DNA from: Adiantum capillus-veneris
Lineage: Eukaryota; Streptophyta; Polypodiopsida; Polypodiales; Pteridaceae
DNA length: 60,000 bases
Assembly (NCBI GenBank): GCA_014529385.2
Contig: CM043970.1
Location: forward strand, 47,209,779 to 47,269,778
Reading direction: 5' to 3'
The position numbers and the translations under genes were made by a program. Positions within the stretch are counted from its first letter, which is position 1; each line of letters begins with the position of its first letter. Below the pieces are notes generated by a model. It saw nothing but the letters and a program-made list of their open reading frames with translations, made no database searches and was not told where the DNA came from. Of this stretch, positions 1 through 8,754 are shown piece by piece.

Positions 1-1250
1 TTTCCATGGTTGTGTAGTTCTTTTCCGCACTGTTTAACTGTCGGCTTGCATAACAAACTGGAAAATCCATTGTTCCGTCTCGAGGTTGAGCCAGAATACT
101 CCCGATTGCATATGCAGAAGCATCAATGTGAACATGGAATATCTTTTTCCAATCCGGTGCTTTAAGTACAAGTGCTGATACAAGGTTTTCCTTCAGCTTT
201 TGGAATGAAGTTTCACACTCCTCGGTCCAGTCGAAATTGACTAGCAAATGATACAGAGGTTGTGCGATGACTGCATACATATATATGAATCTTTGATAAT
301 ACCCACAGTGTCCCATGAAGGATTGCACTTGTTTCGCATTAGTAGGCCTGGGTAGGTCTACTATGACTTTGACTTTGTCTAGGTCTATGGTTATGCCATT
401 TCATGAGACAATGTGTCCTAAGATGCGGCCTTGCTTAAAAATACACTTTTTCGGGTTAAGACAGATTTGATATGTCCTGCATTTTTCAAATACCTTTTGC
501 AAATGGTCAATATGTTGCTCTCGTAGTAGAGAGTGTACACAAAGATCATCCATGTATATTTCTAAGAATATTCTCAGGTATTCTTTGAACGCGTACGTCA
601 TTAACCTTTGAAAGGTAGCTGGGACATTAGTTAAGCCAAATGGCATAACTCCGTACGCATAAATTCCCCATTCTGTGGCAAAAGCTATTTTGTGATGATC
701 CTCCATTGCAATTGCCAATTGGTTGTACCCTGAAAACCCATCCAGAAAGGAATAAGCCCGTTTCCCGGCCACCGTCTCAAGTACATGTTCTGTGATTGGC
801 AAAGGATACTTATCCCTTATGGTGGCCGCATTTACCTTTTTGAGGTTTACACACACTCACAGTTTTCCATTCTTTTTAGCGACTACCACAATGGGTGACA
901 CCCAATTTGTATGTTCGATTTCATAGATGAATTCAGCTTCCATCAGCTTGTCAATCTCCTCTTTGATTCGTTTAGAAAATGTGTCATTATATGTATAAGG
1001 ACGCTGTTTTCTAGGTTTTACATCTGATTTCAAAGGAATTGTATGTTGGCATATCGATGGATCAACTCCTTTGAGGTCTTTGTAGGACCATGCAAACACA
1101 TCTTTATACTTCTTGAGAAGTTGTGTTAGCCGTTCTTCTTCTTCAGGCTCTAAATCGGTTGCTATATAGACCGGCTGAGGCTTTTCACCTGGTTCCGTGA
1201 GGTCTATCCTTTTTGCATTTTCTGGCCCATCGTAAGATTCCTAGTTGGTT
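1..1250 (-). pseudogene. pol: Element I pol: reverse transcriptase and start of RNase H
   Basis: Minus-strand translation gives an N-terminal stretch with DVFAWSY, then WVSPIVVVAKKNG, VCVNLKKVNAAT, YSFLDGFSGYNQ, MPFGLTN and the catalytic YMDD, then the RNase H start with HVHIDASAYAIG and a final AEKNYTT at the window edge. This is a Ty3/gypsy RT, which copies element RNA into DNA. Two in-frame TGA codons interrupt it, at 857-859 (just before VCVNLKK) and 401-403 (just after LGHIVS); the frame continues cleanly across both. Both could derive from CGA by a C-to-T change. The RNase H is truncated by the window, so nothing can be said about its end. Confidence 0.85.
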
Positions 1251-1513
1251 CTTTCCCTGACTTGTGTGATCATTATGATTTTTCTGTCATGGATGGTGAA
1301 TTTCCGATAGTGCGGTGGTACATCCATGTTTTCTGTCCTGGATGGGAATTTCCGATAGTGCAGTGGTACATCCATGTTTCCCGTCTCTGACTCCCCTTTA
1401 TCATCACTATCTTCCTCAGTGATCCATATCTCTCGTAAAGACCGTTTCAGTTCTTGGTATTTCTGTTTACACTCTAGTTTGGTCCACTCTTGGTCTTTTG
1501 TTGTTTCTTTTTT

Positions 1514-2863
1514 TTATTTTTGTGATTTTGTTTCTGTTTTAGCTTTTCGTACTTGTCTTTTTTCCTCTAGCGTTCTTTCCCTTCGAACTTTTGAGAATCT
1601 TCCTGATATTTGATCTTTTACACAATCCTTTGCTTTTACAAGCATCAGATAGTGAGTTTTACCTTTTATCTTGGGCATCAGGTTCTCTCTCTCTTTGTTT
1701 CCTACTCGTTTTCTCCTATAGCGTTCTTGGCGTCTAGGGTGCTGATTAGCAAAATCATAAAACTTGATATTTTCTGCCTTCTCCCCACACTCTCTTGAGT
1801 TGTCTGAACACTCATTATCTGCATCATTATTGACCTCCATATGTTCAGAGGAGTTATAAAACTCTTCTTGTTCTGGTGGTTCTATCGTCTCATCTCCTCC
1901 TAGTATAATGCTTACCATGTAGTAGGGGAGCACATCATAGCCATCCTTGTTGCAAAATTTTGTTGTTGGACTATCTGTAATGGTACAGACATCCAATGTT
2001 GCTAGTATGTGTTCCCATTCTAGAGATTCCAAGGCATCTTCGGGAAAAGGTTCCGAAATATACTCCTTGTCCTCAATAGCTCTTTCTAAGACGCATTCCT
2101 CTCTTTTTAGGCTTCCACGATGTGAAGCTATGCACATCCATAGCTCTTTTTGTTGCCCTAACCATGCTGGGAGTTCCAATCCTGCGACTGTAGCCGAAAT
2201 AAACTCTTCCACTGGTGTCTGGTTCACATCCTTGTAACTATGGTCTTTCAGGTGTATTTTGGTTGTTGTCTCACCATGTCTGAGGTATATGTGGTCGTAA
2301 CCCCAATCTTGGACCATCTTCAATTGTCGCATGAATGGTCTTCCCAAGATGATCTCATAATTGTTCTTTTTGTCGAAATCGACTATTGCAAATGTATGCT
2401 CATACTCGATTCCGCACGAAGTGACAATCACTTTTTCTAAGAGTCCTAGAGGCTTCTCCATGAACCCATCTGCCAATTGCAATTTCATTCTGGTAGATCT
2501 TAAAGCTGGTTTTTCCCATTTTTTCCAGATTTCCTTGGTGGCAATGGCAACTCCCGCTCCACTGTCAAGAATGGCTTTGGAAACTACTCCTTGGAATTCT
2601 ATTGGTAACGTGGTGTTTCCATCTTCTCCCTCGCAATACTCTCTAACCTTGTTTAAAGGTACTGGCCTAGTATTTAGTTGAGGCCTGCCCGATTCTCTGA
2701 TCCCTTCCTGAATCTTTGAGGTGGGGTCTTTCACTCCAATTTTTTCTAGGCATTTGCCTACTGTGGTCCACATGTTTGGTCGTAACCTTAGGAGTTCGGC
2801 TAATGTGATTGTGCATGCCACCAGGGTGGACAATAACTCAATCAACCCTTGTGAGTCCATCAC
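1514..2863 (-). CDS. Element I aspartic protease region
   Basis: An uninterrupted 449-codon frame. Residues about 97-104 carry the retropepsin active-site motif ILDSGAGV (catalytic Asp near 100), and residues about 171-177 carry the flap-side partner IILGRPF. The N-terminal third (residues 1-90) links gag to the protease, and the C-terminal 200 residues are acidic and then basic (many E/D, ending in K/R-rich sequence), forming the protease-RT spacer. The enzyme would cut the gag-pol polyprotein. The segment between it and the gag C-terminal ORF (2864-3035) contains several in-frame stops, so the original polyprotein is broken there. Related sequence at 49020-49400 confirms the region is conserved in the family. 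Confidence 0.8.
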   Translation of the reverse strand: MMDSQGLIELLSTLVACTITLAELLRLRPNMWTTVGKCLEKIGVKDPTSKIQEGIRESGRPQLNTRPVPLNKVREYCEGEDGNTTLPIEFQGVVSKAILDSGAGVAIATKEIWKKWEKPALRSTRMKLQLADGFMEKPLGLLEKVIVTSCGIEYEHTFAIVDFDKKNNYEIILGRPFMRQLKMVQDWGYDHIYLRHGETTTKIHLKDHSYKDVNQTPVEEFISATVAGLELPAWLGQQKELWMCIASHRGSLKREECVLERAIEDKEYISEPFPEDALESLEWEHILATLDVCTITDSPTTKFCNKDGYDVLPYYMVSIILGGDETIEPPEQEEFYNSSEHMEVNNDADNECSDNSRECGEKAENIKFYDFANQHPRRQERYRRKRVGNKERENLMPKIKGKTHYLMLVKAKDCVKDQISGRFSKVRRERTLEEKRQVRKAKTETKSQK

Positions 2864-3035
2864 TTTGTTAGAAGAAAGTCTTTGAGATGGGATTGCTCTC
2901 GCTTCAGACTTGGCTTCATACTCTCATAGGTAAGAGGGTAGAGTTTTCAGCGAGTTTGGTTGGCTGTGCCCCTAACTAATTGATCCCTGGTCTCCCCCTT
3001 GTGAATGTATATCAAAGTTCAATTGTGACCTTGCC

Positions 3036-4058
3036 TCAAATTTCTTCAATAGAAGGTAAGATCTCGTGTTTCTCTTTTCTCATGTTGTTCATGTGGTTAC
3101 TCACCTTGTTAGCCTCGTTGGCCTCACGGATTTGTTTCCACAAGTCATCTAGACCGTTACAGTTCTTACCCATTTCTGCCAATGTTTTAGGCTGGAACTC
3201 GTCACTTGCCTTATCTGTTGTATTTGGCACTATGATAGGCTCTCCCCAGGACTCATAGGCATTCGTGAGTCTTTCCTTCGTTTCTATTTGTTCCTCTAAA
3301 GTTGGTTGGATAGGGGTTGGAGCTGGTTCTTCTTGCCCATTTGCAGGTTTACCAAGCGGGTTTTCCATCAAAGATTGAGCTGTTTCAATCATTTTTCTAC
3401 ACATTTCCAACCTCTGTTTTTCTATTTCAACATATGGATAAGTCATCCATCTTTGCTCTTGGGTTTGGTTCTTTTTGAGTCTGGCTTCATAAGCTTTTAG
3501 AAGTGCATCCAACTGCTGATTTACCTTGTCTGCCAGTACTGATCCTCCCGATTCTGCACTTTTGGGTTCTGCTATTTTCTTGGGTGCTATGGTTGCCGTG
3601 GTGTGTGAGCTTAGGCTAGCTAGATCCTCTAACCGCTCTAATCTATCCTTTGTGTGTTTTAACTCCTCGGATAGAGCTGTTTGCTCTCGTTCTTTCCTGG
3701 CTTTCATACGCGCTTTTCTAGCCTTCCAAGTGCTTCTCCGATTTTTTGTTTCTGAACTTGGGGCATCGGTTTTCGGTTCTTCAATGATGGATTCGTTCGT
3801 CATTCTTTGAGCTTGGGCTCGTGTCACCGCCTGAATAGGTATGTTTGTTTCATTTTCTGACCCTCCACTGGAAGGCACGGTTTCTAGTATGTTCAAGGTA
3901 GTTTTTGCTCCTTTGCTCGGGTTCTTAGGGCAGTGAGGAATCAAGTGAGTAACTCCACACTCGGTGCAATATGCGTTGACTCTAATGATTTCATCATGAG
4001 GGCAGTCTCTTAGCCAATGGTCTCCACCACACTTGTAGCAGGGTCCCTTGGGTTGTTA
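3036..4058 (-). pseudogene. gag: Element I gag C-terminal part: two zinc knuckles and coiled-coil segment
   Basis: Two CCHC-type knuckles lie in tandem, at about 4040-4002 (CYKCGGDHWLRDC) and 3968-3930 (CTECGVTHLIPHC). Both have spacing C-x2-C-x3-H-x4-C, one residue shorter between the second Cys and the His than the usual knuckle. They are followed by a highly charged stretch with heptad-like Glu/Lys/Leu pattern (for example KHTKDRLERLEDL), suggesting a coiled coil. Gag knuckles bind element RNA during packaging. A TAA stop at 4056-4058 (in the codon series G-A-P-stop-Q-P) separates this part from the upstream gag frame; the frame itself is preserved across it. Confidence 0.75.
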
Positions 4059-4172
4059 AGGTGCTCCTTGAGCTCCTCTTTGTTGGTATGCATGTCTCTA
4101 TCCTCCCATGCCTCCGTTGGCTATGAACAAAAATATTCGTTCATCTAAGCTATATCTTCCTTCTCCTGCTGC

Positions 4173-5417
4173 CTATGCAGTTGTTGGTGGTCCTGTATTT
4201 CCTGTCATGCTCCATGGTTTTGGTGTCGAGGGTTCTTCTGGTGGATAACAGACAGGGTTTGTCACATATCCATTGGGATCTTCATAATATGCATGCATAG
4301 GCACCAAAGCCTTCTCTTCTGATTCGGTTACGGTTGGTGTGTATCTTATGCCGACTGATCGTAATCCCGGTAGGGGTGGTTGTTGCCCCAACACTGGTTG
4401 TGGTCTTTCTACACCTATAGGTCCTGATAGGTTGTCTGCTTGATACCTAGGCATCGGTGGAACTTGAGGAGAAGCTACCTGAGCTTGGGGAGCGTAAGGT
4501 CTCTCTCTCACATATCCCTTGTTATAATAACATTCTTCCGTCCCATGGTTTGTCCATTTTTGTTCGATAGCACACCACTTGGGCTGTTTAGCTTGGGGTT
4601 TGGCGTACAAGTTAATCTTTTTTAGCACTTCCTCTACAAGCTGCTCCTGGTTTACAGCCACTTCTCCTTTCGGTGCTATCTTCGAAGACTTGCCTCCGCG
4701 TTGTTGTGAAGATGAATCATCGTCAAGATCCTTGAACTCACCCTCTTTGTAGACCGCACAATTTTCCACAGGGTAAAGAGCCTCCTTGGTCAACTCATTC
4801 AACGTCGTGCTCCTTTTCATATGTAATTCCTTCTAGAGATCTGCATTCCTTAGTCCTTGGATGAATATAAGCATAAGTCTCGATTGAGTTGGCAGTTCTT
4901 CCAAAGGGCAAAACTTAACATACCTTTTTAGTCTTAGGACTGTCTTTCGCACAGATTCCCCGTCTTTCTGTTTGAATTTATGGATTTGTGAGACGGTATT
5001 ATGAGCTATCCCCCTTTGTGAGAATTCCTCGATAAACTCATCAAGCACCTCCTCCATAGACTCAAAGTCTCTACGCTCCACAGAGTCAAACCAAGTAGCA
5101 GCGTCATCCTCGAGGGTTAGTCCAAACCTTGCAAATTGGGTAGGGAAATCTAACACCTCTTCAGCTCTAATTACACGCACAAAGGCTGCTACATGATCTC
5201 TTGGATCTCTGTTTCCTGTGTATTTCTTGTTTACCCATTTTTGCACTTGAGAAGGTTTAATTCTACAATGGTCTACAAACCTCATCATTGGATCTCCACG
5301 TCCTAATCGATATACCTCCTCTGGTCTTCTGTAGTAAGCTGGTTTCTCTCCCAATGGTGCTCCTAAGCCATAGTTTCTAATAGTTCTTGCAAGAGATGGT
5401 TCATCTCTTCGAACTCA
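4173..5417 (-). pseudogene. gag: Element I gag: capsid-like (retrotransposon gag) domain and linker
   Basis: The minus-strand frame from 5354 contains the classic retrotransposon gag core: KYTGNRDPRDHVAAF, then DDAATWFDSV, then FIEEFSQRG and LRLKRYVKFCPLEEL, about 150 residues. A TAG at 4833-4835 interrupts the frame, which then continues to 4173 through a charged linker and a Pro-rich tail. The linker holds one isolated C-x8-H-x4-C motif (starting WCAIEQKW) that could be a degenerate metal-binding site. Upstream, the same frame extends to a TGA at 5415-5417. ORF1, which ends at 5420, is in a different frame, so ORF1 and gag now differ by one base. Confidence 0.8.
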
Positions 5418-5419
5418 TT

Positions 5420-6484
5420 CTATGGGTGGTCTTCCAGGCTCCATTGACCCTTGAGTTTTGGTTTACTCTCTCCTTGATACCTTGAATAGAGTGGTGGTTC
5501 TTGCAAATCCCTTAGCCCTCGTGCAGCTTGATAACCATCTCGATTTCGGTCTTGCTCCAATGTTGCACTCTGTCGAAGCCATGCCTGCAATGATGGCTGA
5601 GTTGCTGGTTGGTTTTGATTGTTGAATGTCTGCCGGTCAGGTAGAATGTGAGGTTGCATCATAAAGGGATTTGTTGACTTGCTAGGGGTGTAGGTGGCTC
5701 TTGGCACTTCGTCGGGGGCATATGTTGATGCTCCTGGAACTGTTGCCTTTTCTACCTCCTCTGGGAGAATGCGTTGGTATTCTCGTCCGTGTCTATCAAC
5801 AAAAACAATATCCTTCCCCATTGCAGTTTCATAGGAGAATAAGTAAAGAACCTTGTCTTTGCTTAACTCGGTTAAGTATGGTTCATTGCAGCGAAAGTAA
5901 GCGACTATTCCCTCACTCTCATGCTTGTAGATTCCCATGTTCTCATTATAAATTGAAACCCCGGTTGTTTTCTTATCATACATAAAAATTGCTCTAGGTC
6001 GATCAATGTTTGGTGGCGGTTCTTGAGCTTCTGAAACCATTTTCCCTTTCTCCACGTTATCTCCATATCTGTTGTAATCTTCAGGGTTACTAACTATCAG
6101 ATAGTGGTTCCCCTTTTTGTCTCGGAATCTATCTCCATCATCATAGACTCGAATTATCTCCAATCTCTGAGCCGACCTTTCTTCAATACAAATGCACTTG
6201 CGTCCTCGATAGTCAGAATAGACTAGGGCTCCCCTCGAGTTTGTTCCCTTTAAGAAGATCACAGTGAACTTGGAATCATTCAAAGGATTTAGGGAAGTGC
6301 TTCCTCCTGGCATTGGTCTGTCATAGGTAAAACCTCCTGGCTGTTGACTACCCATCATGAAGAAATATTTCTCTGACGAAGTATCAATATCACTACCTTC
6401 CTCAATAATCGGTGCTAGTGGATCTAGCCTTGCCGGAGTTACACTCTCCTTGGTGGACACTAATCTACCTTGGTCACCTGCCAC
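5420..6484 (-). CDS. Element I ORF1, unrecognised 354-residue protein upstream of gag
   Basis: An intact ATG-started frame between the leader and gag. I do not recognise its family. Two segments look like diverged copies of one module: around residues 120-137 (FRDKKGNHY then PEDY) and around 227-243 (FVDRHGREY then PEEV), i.e. F-x-D-[KR]-x-G-x-x-Y followed by P-E-[DE]. Between and around them the sequence is rich in aromatic and beta-branched residues, while the ends (1-70 and 245-354) are Pro/Gln/Ser-rich and probably disordered. No signal peptide or membrane segment is seen. Several plant gypsy lineages carry an extra ORF before gag; this may be such a protein or an N-terminal extension of gag, since the gag frame starts within a few bases of its stop in the -1 frame. 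Confidence 0.7.
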   Translation of the reverse strand: MAGDQGRLVSTKESVTPARLDPLAPIIEEGSDIDTSSEKYFFMMGSQQPGGFTYDRPMPGGSTSLNPLNDSKFTVIFLKGTNSRGALVYSDYRGRKCICIEERSAQRLEIIRVYDDGDRFRDKKGNHYLIVSNPEDYNRYGDNVEKGKMVSEAQEPPPNIDRPRAIFMYDKKTTGVSIYNENMGIYKHESEGIVAYFRCNEPYLTELSKDKVLYLFSYETAMGKDIVFVDRHGREYQRILPEEVEKATVPGASTYAPDEVPRATYTPSKSTNPFMMQPHILPDRQTFNNQNQPATQPSLQAWLRQSATLEQDRNRDGYQAARGLRDLQEPPLYSRYQGESKPKLKGQWSLEDHP

Positions 6485-6948
6485 CTTCTAGTCTCTAAAA
6501 CTGTATCTTCCTGATCTTTAATTCATCAAACTTATCAATGCAATTTATCACAAATCCAAGCACTCACCTGGCAAAGGATCAGTCTCCACACAACTTCTTG
6601 CTCTGCTGCTGAATATACCTGTACACAAGCGTTTAATGTTGGCAATCGAATCAAAACATTTAACTGCTAGAGGTTATCTTAGTAATGATTGGTATAATTG
6701 GAGAGTTAATCTCAACCACTACTATATTTTATACACAGCTGATGTTCTGGATTAGGTCTGCTAATTTGGAATTGTACTTCCCTCGGATGTTGGTCAATTT
6801 TACATGAAATAGTCTCAATTCAGTCTTTGCTCCGTCAAATGGACAAACAAGATCCAAATTCACTTTTGAAAGAAGTTTTGGAACCCTTAAGCCAAATGGA
6901 GCCTCACTATCTAAGCCCAATCAAATTTTATCTTCAGTAGGTCCCAGT

Positions 6949-6972
6949 AGACATCCTACGCATAGGATGTCT
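6949..6972. repeat. Leader palindrome, copy 1
   Basis: AGACATCCTACG followed by its reverse complement with a single mismatch at 6962 (CG to CA at the second central CpG, as expected from cytosine deamination). Confidence 0.85.
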
Positions 6973-7225
6973 CCTAGTTTGGTTTGCGTGGATATTTGCA
7001 CTATGGATTCCCCTTGATGTGCTGAGTCCACAGTTGTTTTCACTTTTTGATTTGGACACCTATAAGCTGGTCAATGGATCAAAAAATCTATTCTAACAGC
7101 CTGTTGCTGGTCTTGATCACTCTAATCAACTCCAATTTGGACCAAAATTGACTAGGAGGCTTGCCTCAGACTATACAACACCTTGCTATGCCCCCAGTCA
7201 GTATCTGGCTTCAATTTCTTGCTTT

Positions 7226-7249
7226 AGACATCCTACGCGTAGGATGTCT
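7226..7249. repeat. Leader palindrome, copy 2
   Basis: Perfect 24-bp palindrome: AGACATCCTACG followed directly by its exact reverse complement, centre ACGCGT (an MluI-type hexamer). Confidence 0.9.
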
Positions 7250-7351
7250 TTTTCATCATAATGGCTTCAAATTCAAAGCACAGGCTCCCCTTGAGGTGCT
7301 GATCACTTTGGTATGCTCACAGTCAAGTTTGGAGTGCAAAATCACACAGAT

Positions 7352-7373
7352 GACATCCTACGCGTAGGATGTC
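7352..7373. repeat. Leader palindrome, copy 3
   Basis: Perfect 22-bp core (GACATCCTACG plus its reverse complement); the outermost base pair of the 24-bp form is lost here. Confidence 0.9.
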
Positions 7374-7793
7374 TTTTTGGCTTGTTTGACCCTAGACTTG
7401 ACCCACATCTTCCCCTTGATGTCAGCAACCCAGTGGTATGATTAAAATTTGGTTTGGATTTCAAAAGTCCCCAATTTTAGCTGTTCTAGCCTTTTTCAGT
7501 CAAAAGTGCTAAAGTATGCTTAGAACCCAATTTTTTCACCCAAATGAGATGAAACCTCTCTCAGTCACTCAATATATCATGCAAATCATGCTCATGCATC
7601 CATCCTATGGTTTTGGTCTTAAAATAATGCTTTGGCACAATTTGGGTAGGATGTTTGGCAATTTCAGTCTATTTGGCCTTATCCTGTCAAGACATGGTCA
7701 AATTTCCACTTTCCAGGTGAAAATAGGGTAAACCCCACCTTCTGAACACACTGATCAACTCAAAATCCCAAAATTCCCACTAGATTAGCCTGT

Positions 7794-7817
7794 AGACATC
7801 CTACGCGTAGGATGTCT
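7794..7817. repeat. Leader palindrome, copy 4
   Basis: Perfect 24-bp palindrome identical to copy 2. Immediate flanks (GT before, CCT after) match those of copy 1 rather than copies 2 and 3. Confidence 0.9.
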
Positions 7818-8347
7818 CCTGGCTTAAAATTAATTTTTTTCTAATAGAAATGCTCCTGATGCTCTGCAGCTCTATCAGAAACACTCACAATAACTTTTGG
7901 ACTTCACTTCAACTTTCAAACACACTTTTGCATCTTTTTGCGTCTTTTACAACCTTGTGATGAATCTACCAAGCAAGTATACATGCATGAAGTGCTCTAG
8001 ATCCTGAATCATGATGTCCTACTTACTCTACTCCTACTCATCATATGAAATGGTGATAATGGTGTTTTGGTTGCTTCCTGGCCTCTCTTGACTCTCAAGC
8101 TCTCCTCTCACCGCTTCTACCACTCCAACTCCTACTCTAGAACTCAACTAATATCTAAAACTATCTCGGTCTACCTAAACCTACCTAAGTCGAAGGATCT
8201 AGGCCAGACACACGCTCCCTAGACTCCCTCTAAGACCTAAAGAGTCCTCCACCCTCTGATCCTATCTAAATGTAAAACGAGACTCTTGGCAAGCCAAAAA
8301 ATCCCTATCCTCAAGGACTAGTCTCGGTCACCTACCTAAGGTTTTGG

Positions 8348-8365
8348 TCCCCGGTAGCGGCGCCA
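8348..8365 (-). promoter_or_regulatory. Element I primer-binding site, tRNA-Asp type
   Basis: Minus-strand TGGCGCCGCTACCGGGGA lies one base after the LTR end. As I recall it, the 3' end of plant tRNA-Asp(GTC) would pair with TGGCGCCGTTGCCGGGGA, so 16 of 18 bases agree. This is the site where the tRNA primes minus-strand DNA synthesis. It fixes both the orientation of the element and the LTR boundary. Confidence 0.8.
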
Positions 8366-8366
8366 A

Positions 8367-8737
8367 TGTTGGACAGATACACCGCGACGGACGTCAGAAC
8401 AGCGAGAACTCACCTAACAAGACTTGTCAACTAAGGATGAAGCTCGACCCGCAGGCGCGTGGAAGCAAGCATAGGGTGTCTTTCGACCGACTCCTAACTA
8501 ATTCCTACAGAGGTCTCTACCCAATGTCTAAGTCACAGCCTTCAGGAGTGCATAAGAGTAAACTTCCTACAACACTTTCTAGAGCCGAACATCCATCAAA
8601 TAATCTCGAAAACACCACAGAACTTGAAGGAGACCCTACTAACACCAATAGGTCGCTCTCCCTAAGGTCTATGAACCAAAACCCCAACCCAAAACACCCG
8701 GTGCAAAATCATGTAGGATGTCTGGCCGAAATTTGCA
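8367..8737 (-). repeat. Element I 5' LTR (about 371 bp)
   Basis: The LTR 3' end (minus strand ...GTCCAACA) abuts the PBS. Its 5' end is placed at 8737, where the minus strand reads TGCAAATTTC, because homology to element II protein resumes just to the right (8755). The LTR carries one half of the leader palindrome (AGACATCCTAC on the minus strand, 8723-8713) near its start. The second LTR is outside the window, so the outer boundary is inferred from the element II break, and no target duplication can be tested. Confidence 0.65.
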
Positions 8738-8754
8738 GGTCTTTGTTTTCGAAA

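Larger units (their letters stand above)
6485..8347 (-). other. Element I untranslated leader with palindromic repeats
   Basis: About 1.9 kb between the PBS and ORF1 with no convincing coding frame. It holds four copies of a 22-24 bp palindrome (6949-6972, 7226-7249, 7352-7373, 7794-7817). Each copy is followed, on the plus strand, some 25-50 bases later by a diverged CCCCTTGATGTGCTGA-like string (about 7010, 7287, 7411 and, weakly, 7850), so the palindrome belongs to a larger degenerate repeat unit. In a retrotransposon this stretch would be part of the genomic RNA and might contain packaging or translation signals; that is inference. Confidence 0.65.
1..8737 (-). mobile_element. Element I: Ty3/gypsy LTR retrotransposon, 3' end outside the window
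   Basis: Read on the minus strand, the order is 5' LTR (8737-8367), tRNA-Asp-type PBS, a long leader, ORF1, gag with zinc knuckles, protease, then RT-RNase H running off the left edge. The integrase and 3' LTR should lie to the left of the window. The element interrupts the RT reading frame of element II near 8738-8755, so it is the younger of the two. Its frames are broken mostly by single stop codons rather than deletions, which marks it as the least decayed element here. A gag-protease fragment of the same family lies at 49000-50445. Confidence 0.85.

Noticed and set aside
2980-3258. Plus-strand frames over elements I and II (for example 2980-3258, 3526-3810, 10406-10813)
   Set aside because: All are antisense shadows of gag, protease or spacer frames and show no motif.
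6949-7817. CRISPR-like array made by the four palindromes
   Set aside because: Intervals are irregular (about 100-420 bases), the sequence lies in a plant retrotransposon leader, and there are no cas genes.
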